From contig VXMB01000009.1 in assembly GCA_009841265.1 (NCBI GenBank), forward strand, positions 727,911-791,910: 64,000 nucleotides of DNA, written 5' to 3'. This DNA comes from Gemmatimonadota bacterium. GTDB taxonomy: Bacteria > JAAXHH01. Of the stretch, positions 49,988 to 59,280 are shown piece by piece (the first letter of the stretch is position 1; every line of letters begins with the position of its first letter). The notes below the pieces were generated by a model. The model searched no databases. It was not told the origin of the DNA and saw only the letters and a list, made by a program, of their open reading frames with translations. The position numbers and the translations under genes are program-made.

Positions 49988-52167
49988 TCAAGCAGTGGCT
50001 GCTGTGGCTGTACGACAAGGGCCCATCCCGTATATCCGGGCAGCTGTATCTGGGCATCGGGGCGGCGGTAGCGCTTACCATGATGACCAGTATGGTGGCG
50101 TGGTTCGCCTTCAACGAGGTCGGCGAGGCCCAGCGCGAAGTAAACGAAGTCGCCGTACCCGAGATCGCGGCGGCTTTCGGCGTCGCCCAGCGGAGCGGAA
50201 CGCTTGCGGCGGCCGCGCCGCGCTTGACGGCTGCTCAAACCCCCGAAGCTCTCGAATCCGTAACCGCGAGCATCTCCGAAGAACGTGAGAGTTTCGCGGT
50301 GCAGCTGGAAGCCATCGCCGGCTACGGCATGGAAGACGAACGCTTTCAACGCATCAGTGAGGCCGGCAACACGCTGATGTCGAATATCGCAATGATCGAG
50401 GAGTCCGTGGCCAGGCGCTTCGAGCTCCAGGAGCAGGGCCGGCAGCTTCGTCTTGAACTGGAACGGCTGCAATTCGAGCTGACGAGCATTCTGGTCCCGG
50501 CGATCGACAACCAGTTGTTCTACACGGTAACGGGATACCGGGATATCGATCAACCGGTAGCGCCCCGCGAGGAATACCTCTCCGAAGAGGAACTGCAACG
50601 GTACAGACACCTGGCCGATCTGCAGGCCGAGGCGACTGTCAGTACCCGGATCCTTTCCAACGTCTTCAACCTGTCCGATGCCGATCGACTGGAACCCCTG
50701 CTGGAGCGCTTCGAGTCGGCCGATGGCGGCGTGGAGAGAAGCCTCGCCGGCCTGGGCGCGACGCCCCTGCGGCAACGGCTCGAACCGGTATTCACCCAGC
50801 TCTTCGAACTGGGCAGCGGCCAGGGCAAGATCTTCGAGATTCGCGGCGAGGACCTGGACCTGATCGCCCAGCAACGGGCCTTGATCGAGAACAACCGGGA
50901 TCTGTCCGTCGAACTGGTGGCCGAGGTGGAAAGCCTCGTGAATTCGGCGCAGGAAAGTACACAGGCCGCCACGATTGCGTCGACGGAGACGATCCAGGTG
51001 GGCAGGCAGCTGCTCCTCGCCCTGAACGCGGTCAGCCTGACCGGCGCCTTGCTGATCGCGTGGCTGTTCGTCGGAAAGGTGCTGCTGCGCCGGCTGGAGT
51101 TTCTATCGGAACACATGCGGCGCATGGCGGGGGGTGATCTGAAGCAGAAAGTCGAACTGGACGGCCGCGACGAGGTGGCGGACATGGCTGCCGCGCTGGA
51201 AGTCTTCAGGCTTCACTCCATCGAAGCGCAAAGGCTGAACCTCGTGGAGAAACTGGCCGAGGAACTGCGCGGAAAGAACGACGAGCTGGAAAGCACGCTG
51301 GCGGAACTCCAGAAGGCGCAGGATCAGATCGTCATGCGGGAGAAACTGGCGGCCCTCGGCGAGCTCACCGCGGGCGTGGCGCACGAGATCCAGAACCCGC
51401 TGAACTTCGTCAAGAACTTCGCGGAGTCCTCGGAAGAACTCCTCGAGGAAATGAAGGAAGAACTCCCGGCGGCCGGCGGTACGATCGACGAGGAGCAGGA
51501 CGGACTGATCCGCGAGATCGGCGGCGACCTTACGGAAAACCTGCGTCGGATCCGGGAGCATGGCGAACGGGCCAACCGGATTGTACGCGATATGCTCCAG
51601 ATGGGCCGCGGTTCGGGAGAGAAGCAGTCGACCGACGTAAATGCCCTGCTGGAAGAACACGCCCGCCTCGCCTACCACGCCGCACGGGCATCGAACGCGG
51701 ACTTCCAGCTTGAAATCCACGAAGACTTCGGGTCCGATCTGGGCGAGATCGAGATCGTCTCCCAGGAAATGGCCCGGGTATTCCTGAACATGGTGAACAA
51801 CGCCTGTCACGCCACCAACGAGAAGCGGGAGGACCCGGACACGGAATCCGGTTACGTCCCCGGAATCTGGTTATCCACCCGCCGCGAGGAAGATCAGATC
51901 GTCGTCCGGATAAAGGACAACGGCAAGGGGATACCGCCCCACGTGATCGACAAGATCTTCAACCCCTTCTTCACCACCAAGCCCACAGATCAGGGTACCG
52001 GTCTCGGTCTGGCCCTGTCGAACGATATCGTCCGCGAACACGGTGGTTCGATCGTGGTGGATTCTGATCCGGGCCAGTACACCGAAATGGCCATCAGGCT
52101 ACCTGTGGCCGCGGTCGAGACCGCGCCGGAAACCCCCGCCGCATCCCCTACCGACCCATCAGCCTGA
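49984..52167 (+). CDS. Sensor histidine kinase with long periplasmic helical domain
   Basis: 727 aa. TM1 (about 20-45), a periplasmic region of about 295 residues rich in heptad-like helices, TM2 (about 342-363), HAMP (about 364-416), a coiled segment, then HisKA with His467 in AGVAHEIQNPLNF and a HATPase with NMVNNACHATNEK, VRIKDNGKGIPPH and GTGLGLALS. The layout resembles TorS, whose periplasmic domain binds the type I binding protein TorT. The binding protein gene overlaps its start, so a protein-protein sensing pair is a good hypothesis. Confidence 0.92.
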   Translation: MIKQWLLWLYDKGPSRISGQLYLGIGAAVALTMMTSMVAWFAFNEVGEAQREVNEVAVPEIAAAFGVAQRSGTLAAAAPRLTAAQTPEALESVTASISEERESFAVQLEAIAGYGMEDERFQRISEAGNTLMSNIAMIEESVARRFELQEQGRQLRLELERLQFELTSILVPAIDNQLFYTVTGYRDIDQPVAPREEYLSEEELQRYRHLADLQAEATVSTRILSNVFNLSDADRLEPLLERFESADGGVERSLAGLGATPLRQRLEPVFTQLFELGSGQGKIFEIRGEDLDLIAQQRALIENNRDLSVELVAEVESLVNSAQESTQAATIASTETIQVGRQLLLALNAVSLTGALLIAWLFVGKVLLRRLEFLSEHMRRMAGGDLKQKVELDGRDEVADMAAALEVFRLHSIEAQRLNLVEKLAEELRGKNDELESTLAELQKAQDQIVMREKLAALGELTAGVAHEIQNPLNFVKNFAESSEELLEEMKEELPAAGGTIDEEQDGLIREIGGDLTENLRRIREHGERANRIVRDMLQMGRGSGEKQSTDVNALLEEHARLAYHAARASNADFQLEIHEDFGSDLGEIEIVSQEMARVFLNMVNNACHATNEKREDPDTESGYVPGIWLSTRREEDQIVVRIKDNGKGIPPHVIDKIFNPFFTTKPTDQGTGLGLALSNDIVREHGGSIVVDSDPGQYTEMAIRLPVAAVETAPETPAASPTDPSA

Positions 52168-52191
52168 ACAAGTTCGATGACCCGATAATCC

Positions 52192-54432
52192 CTACCGGGT
52201 TCGGGGACGCCAGGAACGGAGCGTCAACGAGTTCAGGACTACGCTGACGCTGGAGCACGCCATCATCGCCGCGGCGAATGCCGGGACGAGGAAACCAAGC
52301 GCCGCTAGGGGCAGTCCGATCACGTTGTAGATAAACGCCCAGAACAGATTCTGCCTGATTTTCCGGATTGTCTTCCGGCTCACGTCGATCGCCCCGGCCA
52401 CCAGGGTTGGATCGGGTCTCATCAGCGTGATCGCGGCCGTTTCCATGGCCACGTCCGTACCGGAGCCCATGGCGATCCCCACGGACGCACGTGCGAGGGC
52501 GGGCGCGTCGTTGATTCCGTCTCCGACCATGCAAACTTTGGCGCCGCTCTCCATCAAACGGCTTACGATACGCTCCTTTTCTTCCGGCGTAGCAGCGCCG
52601 TAGGTCTCGTCTATGCCGGCCTGCCGTCCAATACGCTCCACGACGGCCTCCGCGTCTCCGGATACCAGGAGGGGCTCGACCCCCAGCTCCCTGAGTCCTT
52701 CTACCGCCAAGGCCGCATCGGGCCGCAACGCGTCGATGAGTTCGAAACGTGCGAGGAACGCGCATCCGGCATCGTTTCGGGACGCCAGCCAGACCAGGGT
52801 AGAACCCCCGCTGAAACCCCCGCTATCCTGTGCATCGGGAGGCTCGATACCCGGACAGCACTCATCGAAAAGTCTCCGGTTTCCAAGCAGGTAGCCTTCG
52901 CTTTCGATTTCTCCCTGGACCCCTTTCGCCACCACGCTCCTGAATCCGTTTACGTCGGCCAGGGCGATGTCCCGTTCCGCGGCCGTGCGCAGAAACGCGG
53001 TGGCCAGGGGATGCTCGCTGCCCTGCTGCAGCGACGCGGCGACGCGAAGCAGATCGTCTTCGTTCCGCTCGGTCTGGGGCGTAACGGATGCGATGACGGG
53101 ACGGCCTTCGGTCAGGGTGCCCGTCTTGTCGAAAACGACGTGCGTCAAGCCATTGGCCTGTTCCAGGGATTCGATGTCCCTGACCAGGATGCCCGCCCGG
53201 GCTGCCACGCCCGCACCGGCCACGATGGCCGTCGGCGTCGCCAGACCCAGCGCGCAGGGACAGGCGATGACGAGGACGGAGACGGCATTGATCAACGCGG
53301 ATTCCAGACCGGCCCCCGAAAGGACCCACGCGGAGAAGGTGATCAGGGCCAGGCCGACGACTGCCGGTACGAATACGGCGCTTACGCGATCCACCAAACG
53401 CTGGATGGCCGGCTTGGCAGCCTGTGCGCTTTCGACCAGGCGAATCACACGACCCAGCGTCGAATCGCTCCCTACGGCCCGGGCTTCGATCTCCAGGAAG
53501 CCGTTGATGTTCATCGATCCAGCGATCACGGTGTCGGCCGGGTGTTTAGGCGCCGGGACACTCTCACCGGTGATGAGCGCTTCGTCGACTTCGGCCTCGC
53601 CCCGGAGCACGATGCCGTCCGCAGCCACCCGGTCGCCCGGACGGCAGATGACGACGTCGCCGGGCTGCAGGGCATGTACCGGCGTATCCCGCTCCGAGCC
53701 GTCCGCCGTGCGTACCCGCGCGGTAATTGGCCGGATCGCCAGCAGTTCCCGAATCGCCCGGCTCGCGCTGCGGCGCGCCCGGCTTTCGATGTGCTTGCCG
53801 ATGAGTACGAGGGTAATGATGATCACGGAGGCTTCGAAGTAGAGTTGGCCCGCCGCGCCGGCGCCCAGGCGGTAAACAAGGTAGGCGCTGTACGCATAGG
53901 CCGAAGTGGTTCCCAGGGCCACCAGGACGTCCATGTTCGCGCCACCGCCGCGCAGCGCGTGGAAAGCGCTCCGGTAGTAACGGGCGCCGATGCCGATCTG
54001 CAGCACAGTCGCGAGCGTCGCTTCCGCGTATACCGGCATGTGCCCGTCGAAACCGGTCCAGTTCCGCAGCAGCCCGGCCAGCATCTGCAGCAGGAAGGGA
54101 ATCGTCACGCAGATCGCGACGACCATGGCGACACGGTCCCGACGTGACCGTCCGGGATCCTCTTCGGGCTCGTGCCGGTCGTCCTGAACGACGGTCAGTC
54201 GGTACCCCGCGGCGGCCACGGGGCCGGACAGCGCGTTGCCTTCCACGCCGGGCGCAACCGTCAGTGTCGCTCGTTCGAGGGCGAGGTTTACGTGGGCGGC
54301 AGCGACACCGGGGACCTGGGAGAGGACCTTCTCTACCCGCGCCGAGCACGCGCTGCAGGTCATGCCCTCGACGTGGAATACACGGGTTTCGGTATCCACG
54401 CCGAAATCCGTTCCCTGGGTGGAGGTCGACAT
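52192..54432 (-). CDS. copA: Copper-translocating P1B-type ATPase (CopA)
   Basis: 746 aa. One N-terminal heavy-metal domain with Cys26 and Cys29 (GMTCSACSARVEK), eight expected transmembrane helices, intramembrane CPC in VLVIACPCALGLATP (about 392), phosphorylation motif VFDKTGTLTEG (about 435) and GDGINDAPALARA. The CPC pair with the CSAC N-domain is the Cu(I) (IB-1) type. It is the last gene of the SPFH/permease operon, 27 bp after the ZIP gene and converging on the sensor kinase, so copper or a like metal is probably what this operon handles. Confidence 0.95.
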   Translation of the reverse strand: MSTSTQGTDFGVDTETRVFHVEGMTCSACSARVEKVLSQVPGVAAAHVNLALERATLTVAPGVEGNALSGPVAAAGYRLTVVQDDRHEPEEDPGRSRRDRVAMVVAICVTIPFLLQMLAGLLRNWTGFDGHMPVYAEATLATVLQIGIGARYYRSAFHALRGGGANMDVLVALGTTSAYAYSAYLVYRLGAGAAGQLYFEASVIIITLVLIGKHIESRARRSASRAIRELLAIRPITARVRTADGSERDTPVHALQPGDVVICRPGDRVAADGIVLRGEAEVDEALITGESVPAPKHPADTVIAGSMNINGFLEIEARAVGSDSTLGRVIRLVESAQAAKPAIQRLVDRVSAVFVPAVVGLALITFSAWVLSGAGLESALINAVSVLVIACPCALGLATPTAIVAGAGVAARAGILVRDIESLEQANGLTHVVFDKTGTLTEGRPVIASVTPQTERNEDDLLRVAASLQQGSEHPLATAFLRTAAERDIALADVNGFRSVVAKGVQGEIESEGYLLGNRRLFDECCPGIEPPDAQDSGGFSGGSTLVWLASRNDAGCAFLARFELIDALRPDAALAVEGLRELGVEPLLVSGDAEAVVERIGRQAGIDETYGAATPEEKERIVSRLMESGAKVCMVGDGINDAPALARASVGIAMGSGTDVAMETAAITLMRPDPTLVAGAIDVSRKTIRKIRQNLFWAFIYNVIGLPLAALGFLVPAFAAAMMACSSVSVVLNSLTLRSWRPRTR

Positions 54433-54459
54433 GGGCGATGCTCGCGGTGCGGGGTGATG

Positions 54460-55350
54460 CTAGTGGGAATGCAACGTGTCCAGCCCGTGCATGGTCTCGG
54501 ATTCGAAGTGGAAAAGAGCGTACGCGAGACCGATGCCGATCAGGAAGGCCAGGATGAGAATGCCGCGGTCATGGCTGTGAAACTGGATCTCGGGGAGCAG
54601 GTCGCTCAGGGAGATGCACAGGAAAACACCGGCGGCGAAGGCCATGACGTACCCTATGACATGCATTTCGTCGAGTTGACTCAGGAGACCGACGCCAAAA
54701 AAGGTGAATACGGTGACGAGCGGACAGAGCAGGGCGAATCCGATGTTGGTCAGCGTGCAGGCCCGGTTCTCGTAACCGGACACCCGCATCAGCCCGATGA
54801 TGGAGTACGCGTCCAGGGGCTTATGCATCATGATGGCCAGAAACACGCCCAGTCCCGCGAGCATCGTGCCCCCGTCGTGCATCAAGCCGACGCGCATGCT
54901 GGCGCCGAGGGCGATCCCCTCGGTGATGGTATGCAGGCCGAGGCCCGTGGCGACGCCGAACACGCTTCGGGGGTTGACCTCCATCGCGCCCTGGTGGTCG
55001 TGGTGGCCGGGGTGTTCGTGATGGCCCTGGTTCTCCGTACCCGGGACCGCTTCCTGGTCGAATTCGTGATGATGAAACCGGAAGATCCGCAGCAGTACGA
55101 TGATCATGATGACGCCCAGCACCGCGCAACCCACGGCGATTTCACCGGCATACGGACCGGGGATGTCCTCCAGGCTGTGCAACAGGAGATGATACATGGC
55201 GACGCCCAGGAGAAACCCCGCCACGAGACTCATGACCAGTTGCGTCCGGGTATGGGTCATGGTGAGGATGGCCGAGAGCTTGCCGCCGAGGAGGGACACG
55301 GCGAAGATCGCCGCCGAATATACGAGGAGGAGCAACGGGATATCGTTCAT
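54460..55350 (-). CDS. ZIP-family metal transporter
   Basis: 296 aa with about eight transmembrane helices. The cytosolic loop between TM3 and TM4 (about 93-119) is His-rich (RFHHHEFDQE ... HHEHPGHHDHQ). TM4 has the metal site GLHTITEGIALGAS and TM5 has MHKPLDAYSI. ZIPs normally import Zn, Fe or Mn. It begins exactly one base after the stop of the preceding gene. An importer and an exporter in one operon is odd; it may move metal from a different compartment or act in the reverse direction. Confidence 0.9.
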   Translation of the reverse strand: MNDIPLLLLVYSAAIFAVSLLGGKLSAILTMTHTRTQLVMSLVAGFLLGVAMYHLLLHSLEDIPGPYAGEIAVGCAVLGVIMIIVLLRIFRFHHHEFDQEAVPGTENQGHHEHPGHHDHQGAMEVNPRSVFGVATGLGLHTITEGIALGASMRVGLMHDGGTMLAGLGVFLAIMMHKPLDAYSIIGLMRVSGYENRACTLTNIGFALLCPLVTVFTFFGVGLLSQLDEMHVIGYVMAFAAGVFLCISLSDLLPEIQFHSHDRGILILAFLIGIGLAYALFHFESETMHGLDTLHSH

Positions 55351-55839
55351 CTAGAAGAAAATCATGAGCAGGGCAATGGTGATCAGGCCGCCGACCATGA
55401 ACCCCAACGCGCTTACGACCCCGGAAACGGTGGCCGAATCCGCGAGGCGGAAGGTCTGTTCTTCGATGGTAAACATGACCTGCGACCGGTTTATCTCACC
55501 GTCGACGAATCGCTTCAGCCCTTTCTCGGCGCCGTGGGCTTCCTTCACGGAAACCACGGCCACCAGGATCATCGTCATGGCGGAGGCGAGGGTGCCCAGG
55601 GCGAAGGCGAGCAGCGAAAACAGGCTGAACCAGTGGTAGGAGGATCCCTGGTCGCCCGTCGCCGTGCTCATGAAGCCGATGATCAGCGCGGCGCCGCCCG
55701 CATTGCCGAACAGAAGGAGGCGGGCCGATTCGGTGATCATCCTGAACATGGTGCCGCGTCGGAGCGCAACGACCTTGTATAGCTCGCGCAGCCACTCCTC
55801 GCCGATTTCCTCGACGGTGAACTCATCTACCTTCTTCAA
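55351..55839 (-). CDS. Three-helix membrane protein, unknown function
   Basis: 162 aa, no recognised family. A soluble N-terminus (VDEFTVEEIGEEWLRELYKV) precedes three hydrophobic segments: LLFGNAGGAALIIGFMSTA, FSLFSLLAFALGTLASAMTM and the C-terminal GFMVGGLITIALLMIFF. It has a basic loop between TM2 and TM3. TTG at 55839 is the start. It is packed between the orphan binding protein and ZIP genes, adjoining ZIP by one base, so it is likely a dedicated subunit of the membrane system. Confidence 0.8.
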   Translation of the reverse strand: MKKVDEFTVEEIGEEWLRELYKVVALRRGTMFRMITESARLLLFGNAGGAALIIGFMSTATGDQGSSYHWFSLFSLLAFALGTLASAMTMILVAVVSVKEAHGAEKGLKRFVDGEINRSQVMFTIEEQTFRLADSATVSGVVSALGFMVGGLITIALLMIFF

Positions 55840-55863
55840 TGGCCGTACCTCGCTTGCAGTTTG

Positions 55864-57045
55864 TTATTCGCCCAGGTTGGTGAGCCGGATATAGGTGGAT
55901 CCGGCATTCGTACCCGGCGGAAATTCCAGGCTCCAGTCGTCCAGCATGACTCTTTCGGGCGACAGCGCGACACTCAGGAAATGCTCCCTTGTCAATTCGC
56001 CGCCCATGCGTTCGAGCACGTCGATGACGTATCTTCCCAGGATGTAGCCTTCGAAGGCCACCTCGTTCACCAGTGTCGCCACGGATTCAGCCTGGCCGTA
56101 TTCCGGCCGCAACGCGTTTCTGAACCGTCGTGCGATCCGGCTGCTGTTGCTGTTCGGATCCGGAATCACCTCGGTCACCAGGATCCTTTCACTGCGGTTT
56201 TCCACCATCTTTTTCAGTTCCTGGGAAAGAACGAATGAGAGATTCGCCACGATGTAGTCGTGACCCAGCGAGTGGGACAGGTTGATGATCTCGGAGTTCG
56301 CGGCGTACGACCCCACGATCAATATGGCATCGAGGTCTGCCTTTGAGATCATGAACAGGCCCGCGTGGACCGCGTGGGTATTCCGTGAATGGGCGGTCTT
56401 GGCGAGTATCGGGAGGTCATGGGCTTCGAGGGCGATCTGTAAGTTCTTCAGTACCGATCGGCCGAAGGAATCGTCCTGGTAAATCACGCCGAACCGGTTC
56501 TTGCCCAAGTCGTTTACGATGTAATCGACCATGGTCACGACTTCGTCCAGGTACGCCGCCCGCAGGTTGACGACGTTGGGGAACCGGTCGAAATTGCGGA
56601 GAAAATCCGCACCGGTGAAGGGTCCGACAAAGGGGATGTCGGCACTGCGCAGCAGGGGAGCGATCCGCTTGGCGGTCGGCGTTCCCACGCCGCCGATCAC
56701 CGCGAACACGTCGTTCTCCGCCGCAAACCGCTCGGCGTTGGCGGCGGCCTGCTCGGGTTCATACCCATCGTCCAGCGAAAGCAGCCTGAGCGTTCTTCCG
56801 TTGATGCCGCCTGCGCGGTTCAGTTCTTCGAATGCCGACAGGATGCCCGCCCGGTAGTACAGGCCCAGGTTGCGGTTGGGACCGGTGAAGCACGCGCTTT
56901 GGCCGAACACGATGGCATCGGACGTTACGCCGGTCTCCGCCCGGACCTGCGATGTGTGCGCCAGCGTAGCGATGACGAGCGCGGCCGCCACCGATACAAG
57001 GCCGTACAGTCTGTTGCCAGAGATCACGCTATTGCTGTGGATCAC
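55864..57045 (-). CDS. Orphan Leu/Ile/Val-type periplasmic binding protein, second copy
   Basis: 393 aa. Start is GTG at 57045, set by AAGGGAG 6 nt upstream, giving a signal peptide (LYGLVSVAAALVIATLA) cut before AETGV; the open frame extends to 57120. Core: IVFGQSACFTGPNRNLG, LDDGYEPEQAAANAERF, GGVGTPTAKRIAPLL, FVGPFTGADFLRN. These align block by block with the protein at 48704, so the two are paralogues. There are no ABC permease or ATPase genes. It overlaps the HflK-like gene by 17 bp, so it is part of the SPFH operon. Confidence 0.92.
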   Translation of the reverse strand: MIHSNSVISGNRLYGLVSVAAALVIATLAHTSQVRAETGVTSDAIVFGQSACFTGPNRNLGLYYRAGILSAFEELNRAGGINGRTLRLLSLDDGYEPEQAAANAERFAAENDVFAVIGGVGTPTAKRIAPLLRSADIPFVGPFTGADFLRNFDRFPNVVNLRAAYLDEVVTMVDYIVNDLGKNRFGVIYQDDSFGRSVLKNLQIALEAHDLPILAKTAHSRNTHAVHAGLFMISKADLDAILIVGSYAANSEIINLSHSLGHDYIVANLSFVLSQELKKMVENRSERILVTEVIPDPNSNSSRIARRFRNALRPEYGQAESVATLVNEVAFEGYILGRYVIDVLERMGGELTREHFLSVALSPERVMLDDWSLEFPPGTNAGSTYIRLTNLGE

Positions 57046-58363
57046 TTTGGCTCCCTTCGGTACCCGTTTTTTCTTCTTCGCTTTCTTCCTCGTGCATGGT
57101 CTCGGCCAGCGCTTTCTCACCGGTCTGACTCGCCTCGTCTATGCTGCTGGTCGTCACGTGACCGTGGCTGAAAATAGACGGCGTGTCGAAAATGAGCGAT
57201 CGCGGCGCGGCCACCGGTAAATGATCCCGCTCCGTGTTGCGGCTGTGGAACCTTCCATCGATGAGGAATCCATCCCGGTCGATGTTCTCATACCGGTGGA
57301 TATCCGGTGGAAGCGTCGAGAAAACCGGCCGGTCCAGGGAATCGGGGCCGGTAGCGGCCAGCGCGCCCGGTGAGTCGAAAGCCAGGTCGGCGGGCGTCAG
57401 TCCCGATCCGTCGTCGATGAGATTAACCTCGATATTCGCGTCGTTGCCGGGATTGACCGCCGCCAGGTTCGCCTCGGCGAAGATCGTGCGCATGCGCTGC
57501 CAGTACCGGGTTATACCGACCTGGGCCGGCTGCCGTCGGTATTCGGCCAGCAGCCTGGTGAATGCGCCGGCACTGCTCTCGGCCTGGAGGACCCGTTCCC
57601 GCGCAGTGGCCCGGGCATCCATGATGATCGCTTCCGTCTGTCCTTTCGTCCGGGCGATGAGCTTCTCCCTGCGCTGATTGGCGTTGCTGATGGACTGCAT
57701 GCGTTCTGAAATGGCGTCGTTGACGTCCCGGAACGCTTCCACGGTCTCCTCGATGGGACGGATGTCCACGATGTTCAGGTCGACCAGCTCGATGCCGATG
57801 TCGATCGCCTCCAGGCGTCCTGCAAGGTAGTCATGGAGGTGGCGCTCGATGATACTCCGGTTGGACGTCAGGATCAGGTCGATGAAGTTCTGTCCCACGA
57901 TGTTGACCATTTCCTCCCGTACGATCATGGTCATCAGCATCGTCGGGTCCGTAACAGCGAAGAGGTAACTTCGCAGGTTATCGATCTTGTACTGCACGGC
58001 GACGTCCAACTCGACCAGGTTCGTGTCGCCGGACAACAACGTGACGTGCGTATCCCCCATCGTTGCTTCGCTGACGATGGGCACGCGGACGATGCGCTTT
58101 ACCTTGCGGATGTGGGTTTTGTAGATGAACGGCACGCAATAGTGGATACCGGGGCCGATGTTTACGTCCACTACCTTGCCGAACCGCACGAGGACGCCCT
58201 GTTCTTCTTTTTTGACGACGTAGAACCCGCTCGCCAGCACGCCGGCGACGGCCAGGGCGGTCAGGCTCCAGAACAGCCGGTTCCAGCCGAAGGTCCGGGC
58301 CGCGTCGAACAGGGCGTAGATGACGCGCGTACTATAGGGTAGTGGCCGGTTTTCGTTTGCCAT
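57029..58363 (-). CDS. SPFH-domain membrane protein, HflK-like
   Basis: 444 aa. One N-terminal transmembrane helix (LFWSLTALAVAGVLASGF), then an SPFH domain with EEQGVLVRFGKVVDVNIGPG and IYKTHIRKVKRIVRVP. A predicted coiled-coil (EAFRDVNDAISERMQSISNAN and after) and AARERVLQAESSAGAF-like TARERVLQAES follow, then an unusual acidic C-terminal tail of about 140 residues ending in EEESEEEKTGTE. In E. coli HflK/HflC cap FtsH; no FtsH is here. It follows the HflC-like gene by 17 bp, the reverse of the usual K-then-C order. Confidence 0.88.
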   Translation of the reverse strand: MANENRPLPYSTRVIYALFDAARTFGWNRLFWSLTALAVAGVLASGFYVVKKEEQGVLVRFGKVVDVNIGPGIHYCVPFIYKTHIRKVKRIVRVPIVSEATMGDTHVTLLSGDTNLVELDVAVQYKIDNLRSYLFAVTDPTMLMTMIVREEMVNIVGQNFIDLILTSNRSIIERHLHDYLAGRLEAIDIGIELVDLNIVDIRPIEETVEAFRDVNDAISERMQSISNANQRREKLIARTKGQTEAIIMDARATARERVLQAESSAGAFTRLLAEYRRQPAQVGITRYWQRMRTIFAEANLAAVNPGNDANIEVNLIDDGSGLTPADLAFDSPGALAATGPDSLDRPVFSTLPPDIHRYENIDRDGFLIDGRFHSRNTERDHLPVAAPRSLIFDTPSIFSHGHVTTSSIDEASQTGEKALAETMHEEESEEEKTGTEGSQSDPQQ

Positions 58364-58380
58364 GGACTTAAGCGCTCGTT

Positions 58381-59274
58381 TTACCGGGGAACCGTTCGGC
58401 TGTCCAGGTACCTGAACAGCTCATTGTCGGCCGGCAGCATGAGGGTCGTGTTCTTGTCGATGATCAGGTCGTAACTGTCGAGTGCACGGATGAACCGGTA
58501 GAAAGCCGGGTCATTCCGATAGGCCCTGCCGAGCAGCGCCATCGCTTCCGCTTCGGCCTCGCCGAGAATGGCCGTGGCTTCCGCGTGGGCTTCCGCCATG
58601 AGCTTCTCGTGTTCGTTGATCGCCAGCGCTTCGATGCGTATGGCCATCTCTTCGCCCTCGCTCCGGTAGCGGGCCGCGATGCGCGCGCGCTCCGAGATCA
58701 TGCGCTGAATCACGGCCGGGCGGTTCTCCACGGGAAGCGTATACTCGATGATCCCGGCTTTCAGTACCTCGATGCCGTAGTTCGCACTGGCGATCGGCGC
58801 GACGTTGCCGAGTATGTCACGGGCTGCTTCATGCAGGTCTTCGTGTTCCAGCCCGAGGCTGATGAAGGCGTCCCGGGCCTTGTTGCTGATTACGATCCCG
58901 CTGCTCGACAGATAGAGGTCCCGCAGTCTTTCAGTGGCGTTTTCGCCGGTACGAATCGCCTCCACGTAGAGAATGGGATCCACGATGCGCCAGAGCAGGT
59001 AGCCGCTGATCAGGATATTCTTCTGGTCTTCGGTAATCAGTTCATGGGACACATCGGTCAACGTCTGCAGCCTTCGGTCTACCTTGTAGACTTTCGAGAT
59101 CGGGCGGGGCCACTTGACGTGCAGTCCCGGCTGCTTCACCGGAGGAGAAATCCGGCCGAAGTTCGTCAGGACCCCTTGCTGGGTCTCGTTGATCACGTAG
59201 AAACAGTCGTAGACGATCGCCGCCAGCACGAGCGCGACAATGGCCCTCCGGATACCACGTCCTTTACCGGTCAT
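58381..59274 (-). CDS. SPFH-domain membrane protein, HflC-like
   Basis: 297 aa. N-terminal helix (IRRAIVALVLAAIVYDCFYV) then SPFH domain with INETQQGVLTNFGRISPP and QPGLHVKWPRPISKVYKVD, RLQTLTDVSHELITEDQKNIL and a C-terminal HEKLMAEAHAEATAILGEAEAEAMA coiled coil, closely matching HflC. The gene starts 6 bp after the permease-SPFH fusion. With the two other SPFH proteins it could build a large hetero-oligomeric cage on the inner membrane. HflC proteins normally form ring assemblies. Confidence 0.9.
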   Translation of the reverse strand: MTGKGRGIRRAIVALVLAAIVYDCFYVINETQQGVLTNFGRISPPVKQPGLHVKWPRPISKVYKVDRRLQTLTDVSHELITEDQKNILISGYLLWRIVDPILYVEAIRTGENATERLRDLYLSSSGIVISNKARDAFISLGLEHEDLHEAARDILGNVAPIASANYGIEVLKAGIIEYTLPVENRPAVIQRMISERARIAARYRSEGEEMAIRIEALAINEHEKLMAEAHAEATAILGEAEAEAMALLGRAYRNDPAFYRFIRALDSYDLIIDKNTTLMLPADNELFRYLDSRTVPR

Positions 59275-59280
59275 TTGCCT

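Noticed and set aside
54172..55782. A 536-codon plus-strand open frame rich in His, Glu and Asp
   Set aside because: It is antisense to copA, ZIP and the three-helix protein. The composition reflects their codons, and no start signal or family was seen.
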